Positions 18,234-26,425 of a stretch of 64,000 nt of DNA are shown here, one piece after another (positions within the stretch are counted from its first letter, which is position 1; the number at the start of each line of letters is the position of its first letter). A model generated the notes under the pieces. The model did not search any database, had not been told where the DNA came from, and saw only the letters and a list, made by a program, of their open reading frames with translations. Made by a program: the position numbers and the translations under genes. Origin of the DNA: Humibacter sp049446075 (GTDB taxonomy: Bacteria; Actinomycetota; Actinomycetes; Actinomycetales; Microbacteriaceae); contig NZ_JBMSEB010000002.1 in assembly GCF_049446075.1 (NCBI RefSeq), positions 485,256 to 549,255 of the forward strand, in the 5' to 3' direction.

Positions 18234-19073
18234 CTACAGGACCGTCCGGCCTCCCGTGACCGCGATGCGCGCACCCGAGACGTACGAGGCCTCGTCGCTT
18301 GCCAGCAGCACGTACACGGGCGCGAGCTCCGCCGGCTGGGCCGGCCTGCTCAGCGGCGTGTTCCCACCGAACGACTCGACGTGCTCGGCCGGCATCGTCG
18401 AGGGGATGAGCGGCGTCCAGACCGGTCCGGGCGCGACGCTGTTGGCGCGGATGCCGCGATCCCCCAGCAGTTGAGCGAGCGACGCGGTCATGTTCGCGAT
18501 CGCCGCCTTCGTCGCCGCGTACGGCATGAGCGTCGGCGACGGAGAGTCGGAGTTCACCGACGACGTGCCGATGATGGAGCCGCCCGCCTTCATATGCGGC
18601 AGCGCCGCCTTCACCAGATGGAAGTAGGCGCTGAGGTTCGTGGCGATGGTCTTGTCCCACTCATCGTCGGGGATGTCCTCGACCTTCGTGTAGGTGCGCT
18701 GCATGGCGGCGTTCGACACGACCACGTCGATCCTGCCGAACTCGTTCATGGCGGCATCCACCAGTCGACGCGACTCGGCCGGATCCGAGATGTCGCCGCG
18801 CAGTGCGACGCACCGCCTGCCCGCCTCCGTGATCCAATGCTCGGTGTCGCGGGCATCCTCGTCTTCTTCGAGGTAGCCGAACGCCACGTCAGCGCCCTCG
18901 CGAGCGAACGCGATGGCGACGGCCTTGCCGATGCCGCTATCGGCACCCGTGATGATCGCGGCCTTGCCTTGCAGGCGGCCGCTGCCCTTGTACGACTGCT
19001 CGCCGTGATCGGCCTTCGGGTTGAGTTCGGCCTCGGTCCCAGGTGGGGTCTGCTGCTGCTCCGGCTGGCTCAT
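18234..19073 (-). CDS. SDR-family oxidoreductase (YhdF/YhxC-like)
   Basis: 279 residues with a ~40-residue polar N-terminal extension, then TGADSGIG (nucleotide-binding), NAA, a catalytic Ser in GTSSVNS, and YAATK (catalytic Tyr/Lys). It matches the long-tail short-chain dehydrogenases annotated as general-stress oxidoreductases in Bacillus and actinobacteria; substrate unknown. ATG 19073 is preceded by GAGGACGGG. Confidence 0.88.
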   Translation of the reverse strand: MSQPEQQQTPPGTEAELNPKADHGEQSYKGSGRLQGKAAIITGADSGIGKAVAIAFAREGADVAFGYLEEDEDARDTEHWITEAGRRCVALRGDISDPAESRRLVDAAMNEFGRIDVVVSNAAMQRTYTKVEDIPDDEWDKTIATNLSAYFHLVKAALPHMKAGGSIIGTSSVNSDSPSPTLMPYAATKAAIANMTASLAQLLGDRGIRANSVAPGPVWTPLIPSTMPAEHVESFGGNTPLSRPAQPAELAPVYVLLASDEASYVSGARIAVTGGRTVL

Positions 19074-19148
19074 AGAGCGCCCGTCCTCTCTGCATATCTC
19101 GCAATATCTCGCACGGATTCCGTTCCCGCACGATGATTCCCGGGCCAC

Positions 19149-19167
19149 GAAAAGCCCCGAAGGGGTT
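19149..19167 (-). terminator. Rho-independent terminator of the DUF7882-like gene
   Basis: Minus strand CCCC-TTC-GGGG followed by CTTTTC, 91 bp beyond the stop at 19258 and before the SDR start. Confidence 0.65.
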
Positions 19168-19257
19168 GACACGAATTCGGGGCGCGCCTGGGCGCAGCGA
19201 GAGAGGGTCGGTCAGCAGACAAGGACGATCAGGGAGACCGATCGTCGACCCGGATGC

Positions 19258-19656
19258 TCAGTTGCGGGCGTTGGGGAGCCGCGAGCTGACCGCGTCGAAG
19301 ACCTTCTGCGCCTCGACGTACGAGCGGGCATCCATGGGATCTTCGCTCGTGATCGCTTCGGCTTCCTGCTCGGTCATCACAATCATTCCGCGCACACCGT
19401 GCGAGTACCGCGCCAAGGCCTCCAGCCGCTTGCGGTTGAGCTCGGGCGCCCGGGTGTCGTGATAGATGAACTGCAGCGGGATCGCAGGGCTGATCCAGAT
19501 GCTGACACGGCCGCTGCCGTTCTCGGGCGGCACGATCCAGCTGAGCAGAAAGCTCTCCTGCAAGCGCAGCTTCGCCGCGATCGCGACCTTCAGATGAGCA
19601 AGGGTGCGGTCATCGAACGCGTACTGGGTCGCGTCGTTGTAGATGAGGTATCCCAC
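19258..19656 (-). CDS. DUF7882-like small actinobacterial protein
   Basis: 132 residues from GTG 19656: VGYLIYNDATQYAFDDRTLAHLKVAI, then LSWIVPPENGSGRVSIWISPAIPLQFIY. This opening is characteristic of a small family (DUF7882) common in Microbacteriaceae. The N-terminal two-thirds make the conserved domain; the tail (MTEQEAEAITSEDPMDARS) is polar. The longer frame to 19977 is not supported by a ribosome site. Function unknown. Confidence 0.7.
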   Translation of the reverse strand: MGYLIYNDATQYAFDDRTLAHLKVAIAAKLRLQESFLLSWIVPPENGSGRVSIWISPAIPLQFIYHDTRAPELNRKRLEALARYSHGVRGMIVMTEQEAEAITSEDPMDARSYVEAQKVFDAVSSRLPNARN

Positions 19657-19807
19657 ATTCCGATGATGACATGACGCGGGACTGCTTTCAGCCATGCACT
19701 CGCTCGAGGTATGTACCCCGAAAGGGGGCTCACCGCTGCCGTGAGCGCGTGCGGCTCCGAGTGGTATCCAGGGCGGCGCTCGTCGACATGCAGGATTCCC
19801 GAGACGA

Positions 19808-20008
19808 TGCGTCGTCGGCGACGTCTGGCCGCTCGTGCACCTGCCGAGCTTCGAGGCGGTGTTCGACCCCAAGACCGACCGGTGGTTGGTGCGCACGGTC
19901 GCCGACCTTCTTCTCGCCAACGGATGCTCGCAACTCGCCGGGTCGAGGCGCGCGGGTGACGTAGGCGCCGCGAGCATCGCGTCGAAACGGAGCGCGCGGA
20001 CCTCTTAG
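19808..20008 (+). pseudogene. Possible orphan coding remnant
   Basis: The + frame reading VVGDVWPLVHLPSFEAVFDPKTDRW... to a TAG at 20006 has strongly coding-like codon use (GC3 high) but is cut off by an in-frame stop at 19742 and has no plausible start codon upstream. It may be the 3' end of a lost gene. No family recognised. The rest of 19657-20004 shows no feature. Confidence 0.25.
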
Positions 20009-21093
20009 ACGCTCTTCGCCACCACCGAGAGGTCTCCGCCTCCTTCGACGGTGAGGCGACGGCCCATCCGGACGAGTTGCGGTTCCGGGCTGAACGCGCC
20101 TGCGAAGAGCGCCTCGCCCTTGCGGAAGGTCGGCGAGCGCTGCAGAAGCTCCTGCGGAACGAAACCGAAGACCTCGGCGAGTTCCCCTAGGTCGCGCGGA
20201 GAGTTCATCCGCATCAGGCCGAGGTTGTCGCACTGCGAGAGCACGTTCGGGTGGATCTTGGTGGGCCGCTGCGTCGACAGGAACAGCCACAGGCCGAACT
20301 TGCGGCCCTCAGCTGCTATCTGGATGAGCTGCTCGGTGAGCTGCGCCTCGATGTTCGAACGCGGGCTGGGCGGGCAGAAGTTGTGCGCTTCGTCGATGAC
20401 GATCAGCACGGGATTGCGCTCCATCCGCCGCTGCCAGAGATCTTCGAGGATGCCGAGCGCGGCCGCCTGCGCCTCTCCCGGATGCGAGAACCCGCCGACA
20501 TCGAGCACCGTCGCTCGCGGGCGCTCGGCGACGACGGAAACCGCGGAGGCGGCACCGAACGCCCAGAGCGGCCAATGCAGGATCTGCAGGTTATCAATAC
20601 GTCGCCCGAGCAACCGCTGCGCTGCATCCTCCGAGGACGCGAGCACCTCAAGCAGGTTGCCCTGGGGCACGTTCTGCGGCGACATGTCGAAGTGCAACAG
20701 CGCGTTGTACTCGTCTGCGTCGGCAATGGGATCGAGTCGCCCCACGGCCGCCTTCGCCGGCACGCTGAGATCGACGAATCGGATGTGGAGCTGGGGCTCG
20801 CGTCTGGTGCTGGAGTGCAGCACGCGGATGTCGAGGTCCCGCCAGCGGGCCGCCTGCTCTCTGTCCACGTCATCGCGCGTGCTGGCGAGCTCGGCGAAAT
20901 CCGCGTTGGGGTCGATGACGGCGGCCGGCAGCTCCGTCTGCAGAAGCAACTGCTCGAGTACGGCGCCCAGAGCATACGTCTTGCCCGATCCGCTCTGCCC
21001 GCACCAGAAGGTGTGCCGATTGAAGCGGGAGCCGTCGATGACGGCCTGCTGCTCCGGATGCTCCACCCTGGTTCCGATGGTCAACGGGATCAT
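20005..21093 (-). CDS. HerA-like (DUF87) P-loop ATPase
   Basis: 362 residues. Walker A GQSGSGKT at residues 32-39, Walker B-type LIVIDEAHNF near residue 240, and a downstream STQRPTKIHPNV motif as in HerA/FtsK-superfamily pumps and VirB4-like ATPases. HerA proteins are DNA translocases that usually work with NurA nucleases or in defence complexes; no nuclease partner is adjacent here, so its partner is unknown. ATG 21093 follows GAGGAGG. The ORF extension to 21123 is therefore left out. Confidence 0.82.
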   Translation of the reverse strand: MIPLTIGTRVEHPEQQAVIDGSRFNRHTFWCGQSGSGKTYALGAVLEQLLLQTELPAAVIDPNADFAELASTRDDVDREQAARWRDLDIRVLHSSTRREPQLHIRFVDLSVPAKAAVGRLDPIADADEYNALLHFDMSPQNVPQGNLLEVLASSEDAAQRLLGRRIDNLQILHWPLWAFGAASAVSVVAERPRATVLDVGGFSHPGEAQAAALGILEDLWQRRMERNPVLIVIDEAHNFCPPSPRSNIEAQLTEQLIQIAAEGRKFGLWLFLSTQRPTKIHPNVLSQCDNLGLMRMNSPRDLGELAEVFGFVPQELLQRSPTFRKGEALFAGAFSPEPQLVRMGRRLTVEGGGDLSVVAKSV

Positions 21094-21183
21094 CGCGCCT
21101 CCTCGGCCGGCGATCGTGCTCACCGCACGCGATGAGCCTATGACCGCCCGGCAGAGAACCGATAGCGGCGGCGCGCACCCTCT

Positions 21184-21606
21184 CTACGCGACGGATGCCT
21201 GGGAATGATCGTGGCTTGCGAGGGCCGCGAAAAGCTCCGCGGCGAGGTACCCGTAATCGCCCTCGGCATCCGGACCCCGGAGGGTGATGCGCCCGTCGGT
21301 CTGCCAGGCCGCGATCTGTGTCACGGGAATCCGCGCGAGCTCAGCGAATGCCGCAGCCGGAACGATCTCGTCGAGGGTGATGCGCGACCCCATGCTGCTC
21401 ACGTTCAGGCCGAGCTGCTGGGCAATGTAACCACGTGACAGCCCGGACTGCACGGCGCCGCCGAGCAGATGCCTGGTGACGCGGTACGCGCGGCGACGTG
21501 TCGCCCCTTGCGCAACGGCCTCTGCCGTAAGAGCTCCGCGCAGCACCTCGAGTATCCGTTCGCGCCGAACCGAGACTTGCTGCTCGTTGCCTTGTCGTGC
21601 GTTCAT
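21184..21606 (-). CDS. Hypothetical protein with HTH-like segments
   Basis: About 140 residues from ATG 21606 (starts at 21615 or 21693 also possible). Two stretches look like helix-turn-helix: LSRGYIAQQLGLNVSSMGSRI and LARIPVTQIAAWQTDG. No family is recognised; it may be a small DNA-binding protein. It precedes the HerA-like gene by about 90 bp on the same strand. Confidence 0.5.
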   Translation of the reverse strand: MNARQGNEQQVSVRRERILEVLRGALTAEAVAQGATRRRAYRVTRHLLGGAVQSGLSRGYIAQQLGLNVSSMGSRITLDEIVPAAAFAELARIPVTQIAAWQTDGRITLRGPDAEGDYGYLAAELFAALASHDHSQASVA

Positions 21607-21696
21607 GGCCGCCATCCGAGTTGATGCTGACACTGCTTGGGACTGCTGATCCGGCTCGCTGCATTCACCGGCATACGTGGTGCAGCTGTTCATACA

Positions 21697-21732
21697 TTCG
21701 GTGGGCCGACTCGGGGCCGTCGGCCCACCGAA
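21697..21732 (-). terminator. Strong hairpin after the eight-repeat surface gene
   Basis: TTCGGTGGGCCGAC and GTCGGCCCACCGAA form a perfect 14-bp stem with an 8-nt loop, 10 bp beyond the stop codon at 21742. Confidence 0.65.
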
Positions 21733-21741
21733 CGCAATGCT

Positions 21742-24700
21742 CTACTCGCTCGCCCTGCGGCGTCGGATTACGAGCAGGGCAGCTCCGGCCGCTGCCAGGA
21801 GCGCACCGAGGACGCCTGGGAGGAGGAGGTTGCTACCGGTGGATGCCAGCCCTGCCGGGGCGGGACTGATCGGGGTGGTCGTCTCGCAGCCACCTGCTGG
21901 CGTGCAGTCGCCGCCGGCTCCCGGGTCGACCGTGTTGCGTAGCCGGTGGTTGCCGTTATCGGGGTTGTTCACCGTGACGGAGTACGTGACCTTCACCGTC
22001 TCGCCGATGTCGAGTGCACCCGACCAGGACAACGTGGATCCGGAGAGCGTGGCGCCATTGCTGGCCTCGCCGTTGTACGCGGCGTCATCCAGCACGTCGC
22101 TCATGTCGTCCTTGAACGAGGCCGGATGACCGGTGGTGAAGGCGAACTGTCCCGTGTTGGTGACGGCGATCGTGTAGCTCACCTTGTCTCCGGCCTTGAC
22201 CGCGTCGGTCGTGGATGCCGTCTTGGTCACGCTGTACGAGGCGACCTGCGTCGTCGTCGTGCACGCGCCATCCGGGTCGCAGCTGCCGCCCGGCGTGGTG
22301 GGAACGACACCGTTGATCAGTCGCTGGTTACCGGTATCGGGATGATTCACCGTGACCGAGTAGGTCACCTTCACGGTGTCCCCGACGGCAAGCGGCCCGG
22401 ACCACGTCAGCTGGTTGCCGGCCACGGTGGCGCCGTTGCTGGCGTCCCCGTTGTAGGTCGCGTCATCCAGCACGTTGGTCAGGTCGTCGCGGAAGGATGC
22501 CGGCGTCGCGGCCGTGTAGGCCACGTCTCCCGTGTTCTTCACGGTCACCGTGTAAGTGATGATGCCGCCAGGGTTGACGTCGCCGGCGGATGCCGACTTG
22601 GACACCGTGTACGACCCGCTCGCGATCTGCACCGTGCAGGCTGCGTCATCGGTGCCGGCTGGGCAGTCGCCGCCGGTGTTCGGCGGGGTGACCACGGTGT
22701 TGTTCAGGTGCTGGTCACCGGTGTCCGGATCGTTCAGTGTCACCGAGTACTTGACCGCCACCGTCGCGCCCGTCGCCAGAGCGCCTGACCAGGCCAAGGT
22801 GGTCCCGTTCACCGTTGCGCCGTTGCTGGCGTCGCCGTTGTACGTGGCGTCATCCAGCACCGCCGAAAGGTCGTCGGAGAAGGATGCCGGCGCGAGCGTC
22901 GTGTAGTCCACCGCGCCGGTGTTCTTCACCGTCACCGTGTATGTCACCTTGTCGCCAGGAATGACGTCGGTCGCATCCGCCGTCTTCGTGACGGTGAACG
23001 CCTGCACCTGGCTGGTCGTGCTGCAGCCGACTGCAGGATCACACCCGCCGCCGCTGTTCGGGTCGCCGCTGGCAGTGTTCGTGAGAACACCGTCACCCGT
23101 GCCGCCGGGCCCGACGATCACCTGGTAGCTGATCGTCTGGGTGCCGCCCACGGGGAGCGCACCCGACCAGTTCAGGGTGGTGCCGTTGACGACGGCACCG
23201 TTCGTGGCCGAACCCGCCACGTAGGTGGCGTCGTCGAGAACCTTGGAGAGGTCATCCGTCACCGGGGCGGGGTCGCCCGCGGTGTAGTCGGCCTGGCCGG
23301 TGTTGTTCACCGTCACCGTGTAGGTGATCGTGTCGCCCGGGTGCACCGTGGCTGCGGCGGAGGATGTCTTCGCCACCGAGTACGACTGCACCGGGTTGGT
23401 GACGCCGCAGGCTCCGGGAACACAGGTGCCGCCATCGCCAGGGGTCACGCCGTTGATCAGGGTGTGGTCGCCGGAGTCCGGGGTGTTGACCGTCGCGGTG
23501 TACGTGATGGTCACGGTCGCCCCGGCCGCAAGCGGTCCTGACCAGGAAAGAGTGTTGCCGCTCAGCGTTGCCCCGTTGTCGGGCCCGCCCGTGATGGTCG
23601 CGTCATCGAGCACGGCCGTGAGGTCGTCCGTGAACGAGGCCGGGTTCGCGGCGGTGAAATCGGCGGTTCCATCGTTCGCGACCGTCACCTTGTAGGTGAG
23701 CGTGCCGCCCGGGTTCACCGCGCCTGCGGGAGTCGAGATCTTCGCGACGGTGAACGAGCGCACGTCGGTGGTCGCCGAGCAGCTGCCGGCCGGATCGCAC
23801 AACCCACCCGCAGAGGTCGGTCGCACCGTGTTCGTGATGACGTGGTCACCGTTGTCCGGGCTCGTCACCGTCACCGTGTACGTGATCGTGGTGGTCGCGC
23901 CGACCGCCAGCGGGCCCGCCCACGAAAGCGTGTTCCCCGTCACGGTCGCCCCGTTGTCCGGGCCGCTCGTAATGCTGGCGTCATCGAGCACCCTGGAGAG
24001 GTCGTCGCTGAAGGCCGCAGGCACCTGTGCGGTGTAATCGATCGAACCGGTGTTCTTCACCGTGACCTGATAGGTGACCGTGCCACCTGCGGTCACCTCG
24101 GTGGTCGATGCGGTCTTGGCGACCGTGAACGAACCGGACGGGATGCGCACCGAACAGGCGGGGTTGCCCGCGTTCAGACCGCAGTCGCCGCCCGAATTCG
24201 CCGGAGTGACCACCGTGTTGTTCAGGTGCTGGTCGCCGGTGTCCGGCGCGTTGACCGTCACGGAGTAGGTGATCGTCGTCGTCGCCCCGGCCGCGAGTGC
24301 GCCGGACCAAGACAGCGTGTTCCCGTTCACGGTCGCGCCGCTGGACGCGTCGCCGTTGTAGGTGGCGTCATCCAGCACGGCCGACAGGTCGTCGGAGAAC
24401 GACGCAGGCGCTGCTGCCGTGTAGTCGACGGATCCGGTGTTCTTCACCGTCACCGTGTAGGTCACCTTTGCGCCCGGAACCACCTCGGTCGCATCGGCCG
24501 TTTTCGTGACCGTGTACGACTGCACCTGCGTGGTCGTGGAGCAGGTGCCGGCCGCGTCACACGTTCCACCTGGACCGGTCGGCGTCACCGAGTTCGTCAA
24601 GACCGAATCCCCGGGGTCGGGGCTGCCCACGGTGACCGAGTAGGTGATCGTCTGCGTCGCGCCAGCCGCCAACGCGCCGGACCACGACAATGTGGTCCCC

Positions 24701-26076
24701 GTCAGATGCGCACCCCCGCTCGCGTCACCGTTGTAGGTAGCGTCGTCAAGAACCTTCGACAGGTCGTCCGAGAACGATGCCGGCTGAGCCGCGGTGTAAT
24801 CCACCGTGCTCGTGTTCTTGACGGTCACCGAGTAGCTGACCTTGTCGCCGGGGTGTTCGGTGCCGGACGAGACCGCCTTCGACACCGTGTACGACGCATC
24901 GGCGAAGTTGACCGTCGCGCTCCCCGGGGGGTTCAGACCCGTCTCTGTCACGTTGTCCGGGCCGTTGGTGAAGCTGCCCGCGGTCGGCGATGTCACCTGA
25001 ACCGTGATCGTGCAGGATGCCTCCCCCGCGGTGAGCGTGCCGCCCGTCACCGTAATCGACGTTCCCCCGGCAGCGGCAGCGGTCGTCGCGGCACAAGTGC
25101 CGCCGACCGCCGAGCTGGCGAGCGTGAGTCCCGCGGGCAGAGTGTCGGTGAAACCCCACCCTGTCTTCGACGCCAACTCGCTCGTGTTCGTCACCGTGAA
25201 GGTCAACGTCGACGCGTTGCCCGTGCGCACGAGGGCAGGGCTGAACGACTTGTCGAGCTGCGGCGTGACATCCAGGATGCGGATGTTGTCGAACGCGGCG
25301 TCGTTGCCGATTCCGGAGCCGTTGGCGTTGGTCATCTGGATGCCCAGGCTCGAACCGCTGAACAGAACCGAGCCGCTGGAGGTGTAGGTGTTGGCCACGA
25401 CTGCCGTGCTCGAAGCTCCCGAACTGCCGTAAGCGGGAACCGCGATCGGCTTGCCCGAGGCGCACACGTTCAGCTGGCCGCCGACGTTCGTGGCGGTGCC
25501 GGTTGAGTTGACGAAGGCGAACTGGTAGAGCGGCGAGGTCGCGAAACAGTTGGTTGCGGCGCCGTCCACGCTGAAGGTCAAGAACCGGCCGGATGACGTC
25601 GCGAGGGGGATGTTGTTGACCGTGCGGAACTCGACAGCGTTGGCGCCTGGGTTGTTCTCGGTGTACGCCGCCACCGCGTGATTCGTGGTCGGGTCGGTGC
25701 CGCCCTGCACTCCCAGCGCGTACGCCAACTGCCCCAGGGGCGACGTGTCTCCGGTGCCCGCGCAGTTGCCAAGGGTGGTGTAAGGCGTGCTGAAGCCGCG
25801 GATCTGACCGTTGCACGAGCTCAGCCATGACGGCGCGGCGGTGTACTTCTGCCCGGTGGCGCCCGTGTAGCTGGTCAAACCGACGGGAGTGGTTCCCATG
25901 CCGTTCTCGAAGTTCTCGGTGTAAACGACGGTGGGCGGCTGTGTCGTGCCGGGTGTGCCGGGAGTCGCGGCTGCAGGCGTCGCGCCGAGCGCCACGGTTG
26001 CCAGCGCCGAACCGGCAAGTGCGAACGCGGCAAGCACTGCACCCGCCCGTAGCCTCCACGAGCCAAGCCGGGGCAT
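21742..26076 (-). CDS. Giant LAxTG surface protein with eight DUF7927-like repeats
   Basis: 1444 residues from ATG 26076 (signal peptide LRAGAVLAAFALAGSALATVALG...PAAA). A ~250-residue N-terminal beta domain (YTENFENGMGTTPVGLTSY...) resembles lectin-like or DUF11 head domains, then one DUF11 unit, then eight repeats of about 125 residues each containing SDDLS-x-VLDDATYNGD or a variant and ending in a pair of cysteines. The C-terminus is LASTGSN, a hydrophobic helix and RRRR, a LAxTG sorting signal. The frame opens further to 26199, but 26076 places the shared upstream element 160 bp away, matching the other genes. Expected role: wall-anchored stalk or adhesin. Confidence 0.85.
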   Translation of the reverse strand: MPRLGSWRLRAGAVLAAFALAGSALATVALGATPAAATPGTPGTTQPPTVVYTENFENGMGTTPVGLTSYTGATGQKYTAAPSWLSSCNGQIRGFSTPYTTLGNCAGTGDTSPLGQLAYALGVQGGTDPTTNHAVAAYTENNPGANAVEFRTVNNIPLATSSGRFLTFSVDGAATNCFATSPLYQFAFVNSTGTATNVGGQLNVCASGKPIAVPAYGSSGASSTAVVANTYTSSGSVLFSGSSLGIQMTNANGSGIGNDAAFDNIRILDVTPQLDKSFSPALVRTGNASTLTFTVTNTSELASKTGWGFTDTLPAGLTLASSAVGGTCAATTAAAAGGTSITVTGGTLTAGEASCTITVQVTSPTAGSFTNGPDNVTETGLNPPGSATVNFADASYTVSKAVSSGTEHPGDKVSYSVTVKNTSTVDYTAAQPASFSDDLSKVLDDATYNGDASGGAHLTGTTLSWSGALAAGATQTITYSVTVGSPDPGDSVLTNSVTPTGPGGTCDAAGTCSTTTQVQSYTVTKTADATEVVPGAKVTYTVTVKNTGSVDYTAAAPASFSDDLSAVLDDATYNGDASSGATVNGNTLSWSGALAAGATTTITYSVTVNAPDTGDQHLNNTVVTPANSGGDCGLNAGNPACSVRIPSGSFTVAKTASTTEVTAGGTVTYQVTVKNTGSIDYTAQVPAAFSDDLSRVLDDASITSGPDNGATVTGNTLSWAGPLAVGATTTITYTVTVTSPDNGDHVITNTVRPTSAGGLCDPAGSCSATTDVRSFTVAKISTPAGAVNPGGTLTYKVTVANDGTADFTAANPASFTDDLTAVLDDATITGGPDNGATLSGNTLSWSGPLAAGATVTITYTATVNTPDSGDHTLINGVTPGDGGTCVPGACGVTNPVQSYSVAKTSSAAATVHPGDTITYTVTVNNTGQADYTAGDPAPVTDDLSKVLDDATYVAGSATNGAVVNGTTLNWSGALPVGGTQTISYQVIVGPGGTGDGVLTNTASGDPNSGGGCDPAVGCSTTSQVQAFTVTKTADATDVIPGDKVTYTVTVKNTGAVDYTTLAPASFSDDLSAVLDDATYNGDASNGATVNGTTLAWSGALATGATVAVKYSVTLNDPDTGDQHLNNTVVTPPNTGGDCPAGTDDAACTVQIASGSYTVSKSASAGDVNPGGIITYTVTVKNTGDVAYTAATPASFRDDLTNVLDDATYNGDASNGATVAGNQLTWSGPLAVGDTVKVTYSVTVNHPDTGNQRLINGVVPTTPGGSCDPDGACTTTTQVASYSVTKTASTTDAVKAGDKVSYTIAVTNTGQFAFTTGHPASFKDDMSDVLDDAAYNGEASNGATLSGSTLSWSGALDIGETVKVTYSVTVNNPDNGNHRLRNTVDPGAGGDCTPAGGCETTTPISPAPAGLASTGSNLLLPGVLGALLAAAGAALLVIRRRRASE
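21866..24893 (-). repeat. Eight tandem ~370-390 bp coding repeats
   Basis: The DDLS-x-VLDD codons recur near 22085, 22467, 22850, 23232, 23601, 23972, 24366 and 24740, i.e. spacings of 382, 383, 382, 369, 371, 394 and 374 bp. Each protein repeat closes with one Cys pair (for example GGTCDAAGTC, GGLCDPAGSC, GGDCTPAGGC), which may form an intradomain disulfide outside the cell. Confidence 0.8.
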
Positions 26077-26235
26077 CCCCAAGACATTGCGTTCCCGGCG
26101 CTGCCGAATTCGATTTACAGATGCGAAACGTCGCAAGCTTCCCCGCCCCTTAGATATGCAGCTGTCGCATCGTGGCCAGACAGCTGCTCGGCAATTCAAG
26201 GGTTCTGCCGGGAGCCAGCGGAAGGGGCTTCCGCA

Positions 26236-26260
26236 TTTCTCACCCGAAATTTCACCCCGT
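26236..26260 (-). promoter_or_regulatory. Shared surface-gene upstream element, copy 3
   Basis: Minus strand GGTGAAATTTCGGGTGAG then AAA, with the central T-run changed to AAATTT; both GGTGA half-sites kept at 12-bp spacing, and GGGGG upstream. 160 bp from ATG 26076. It shares the region with the divergent MFS gene at 26426. Confidence 0.55.
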
Positions 26261-26425
26261 TCCGCCCCCTTAGAGGGGACAGCTAGGCATCGTTCCGGTG
26301 GAATCGCAGCAGCCCGGCACGTACGCAGCGCGGCGGGCCCGTCCTCTTATATGGGTCTCACGCGCCCTATAGGACCGCATCCGGGCCAGGCGTACCATGT
26401 GCCGGAGCGGGCAAGGGGGCTAGCC

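Noticed and set aside
21866..24893. Evenly spaced repeats as a possible CRISPR array
   Set aside because: Repeats are ~380 bp, coding, and translate to one protein domain; no short repeat/spacer pattern anywhere in the window.
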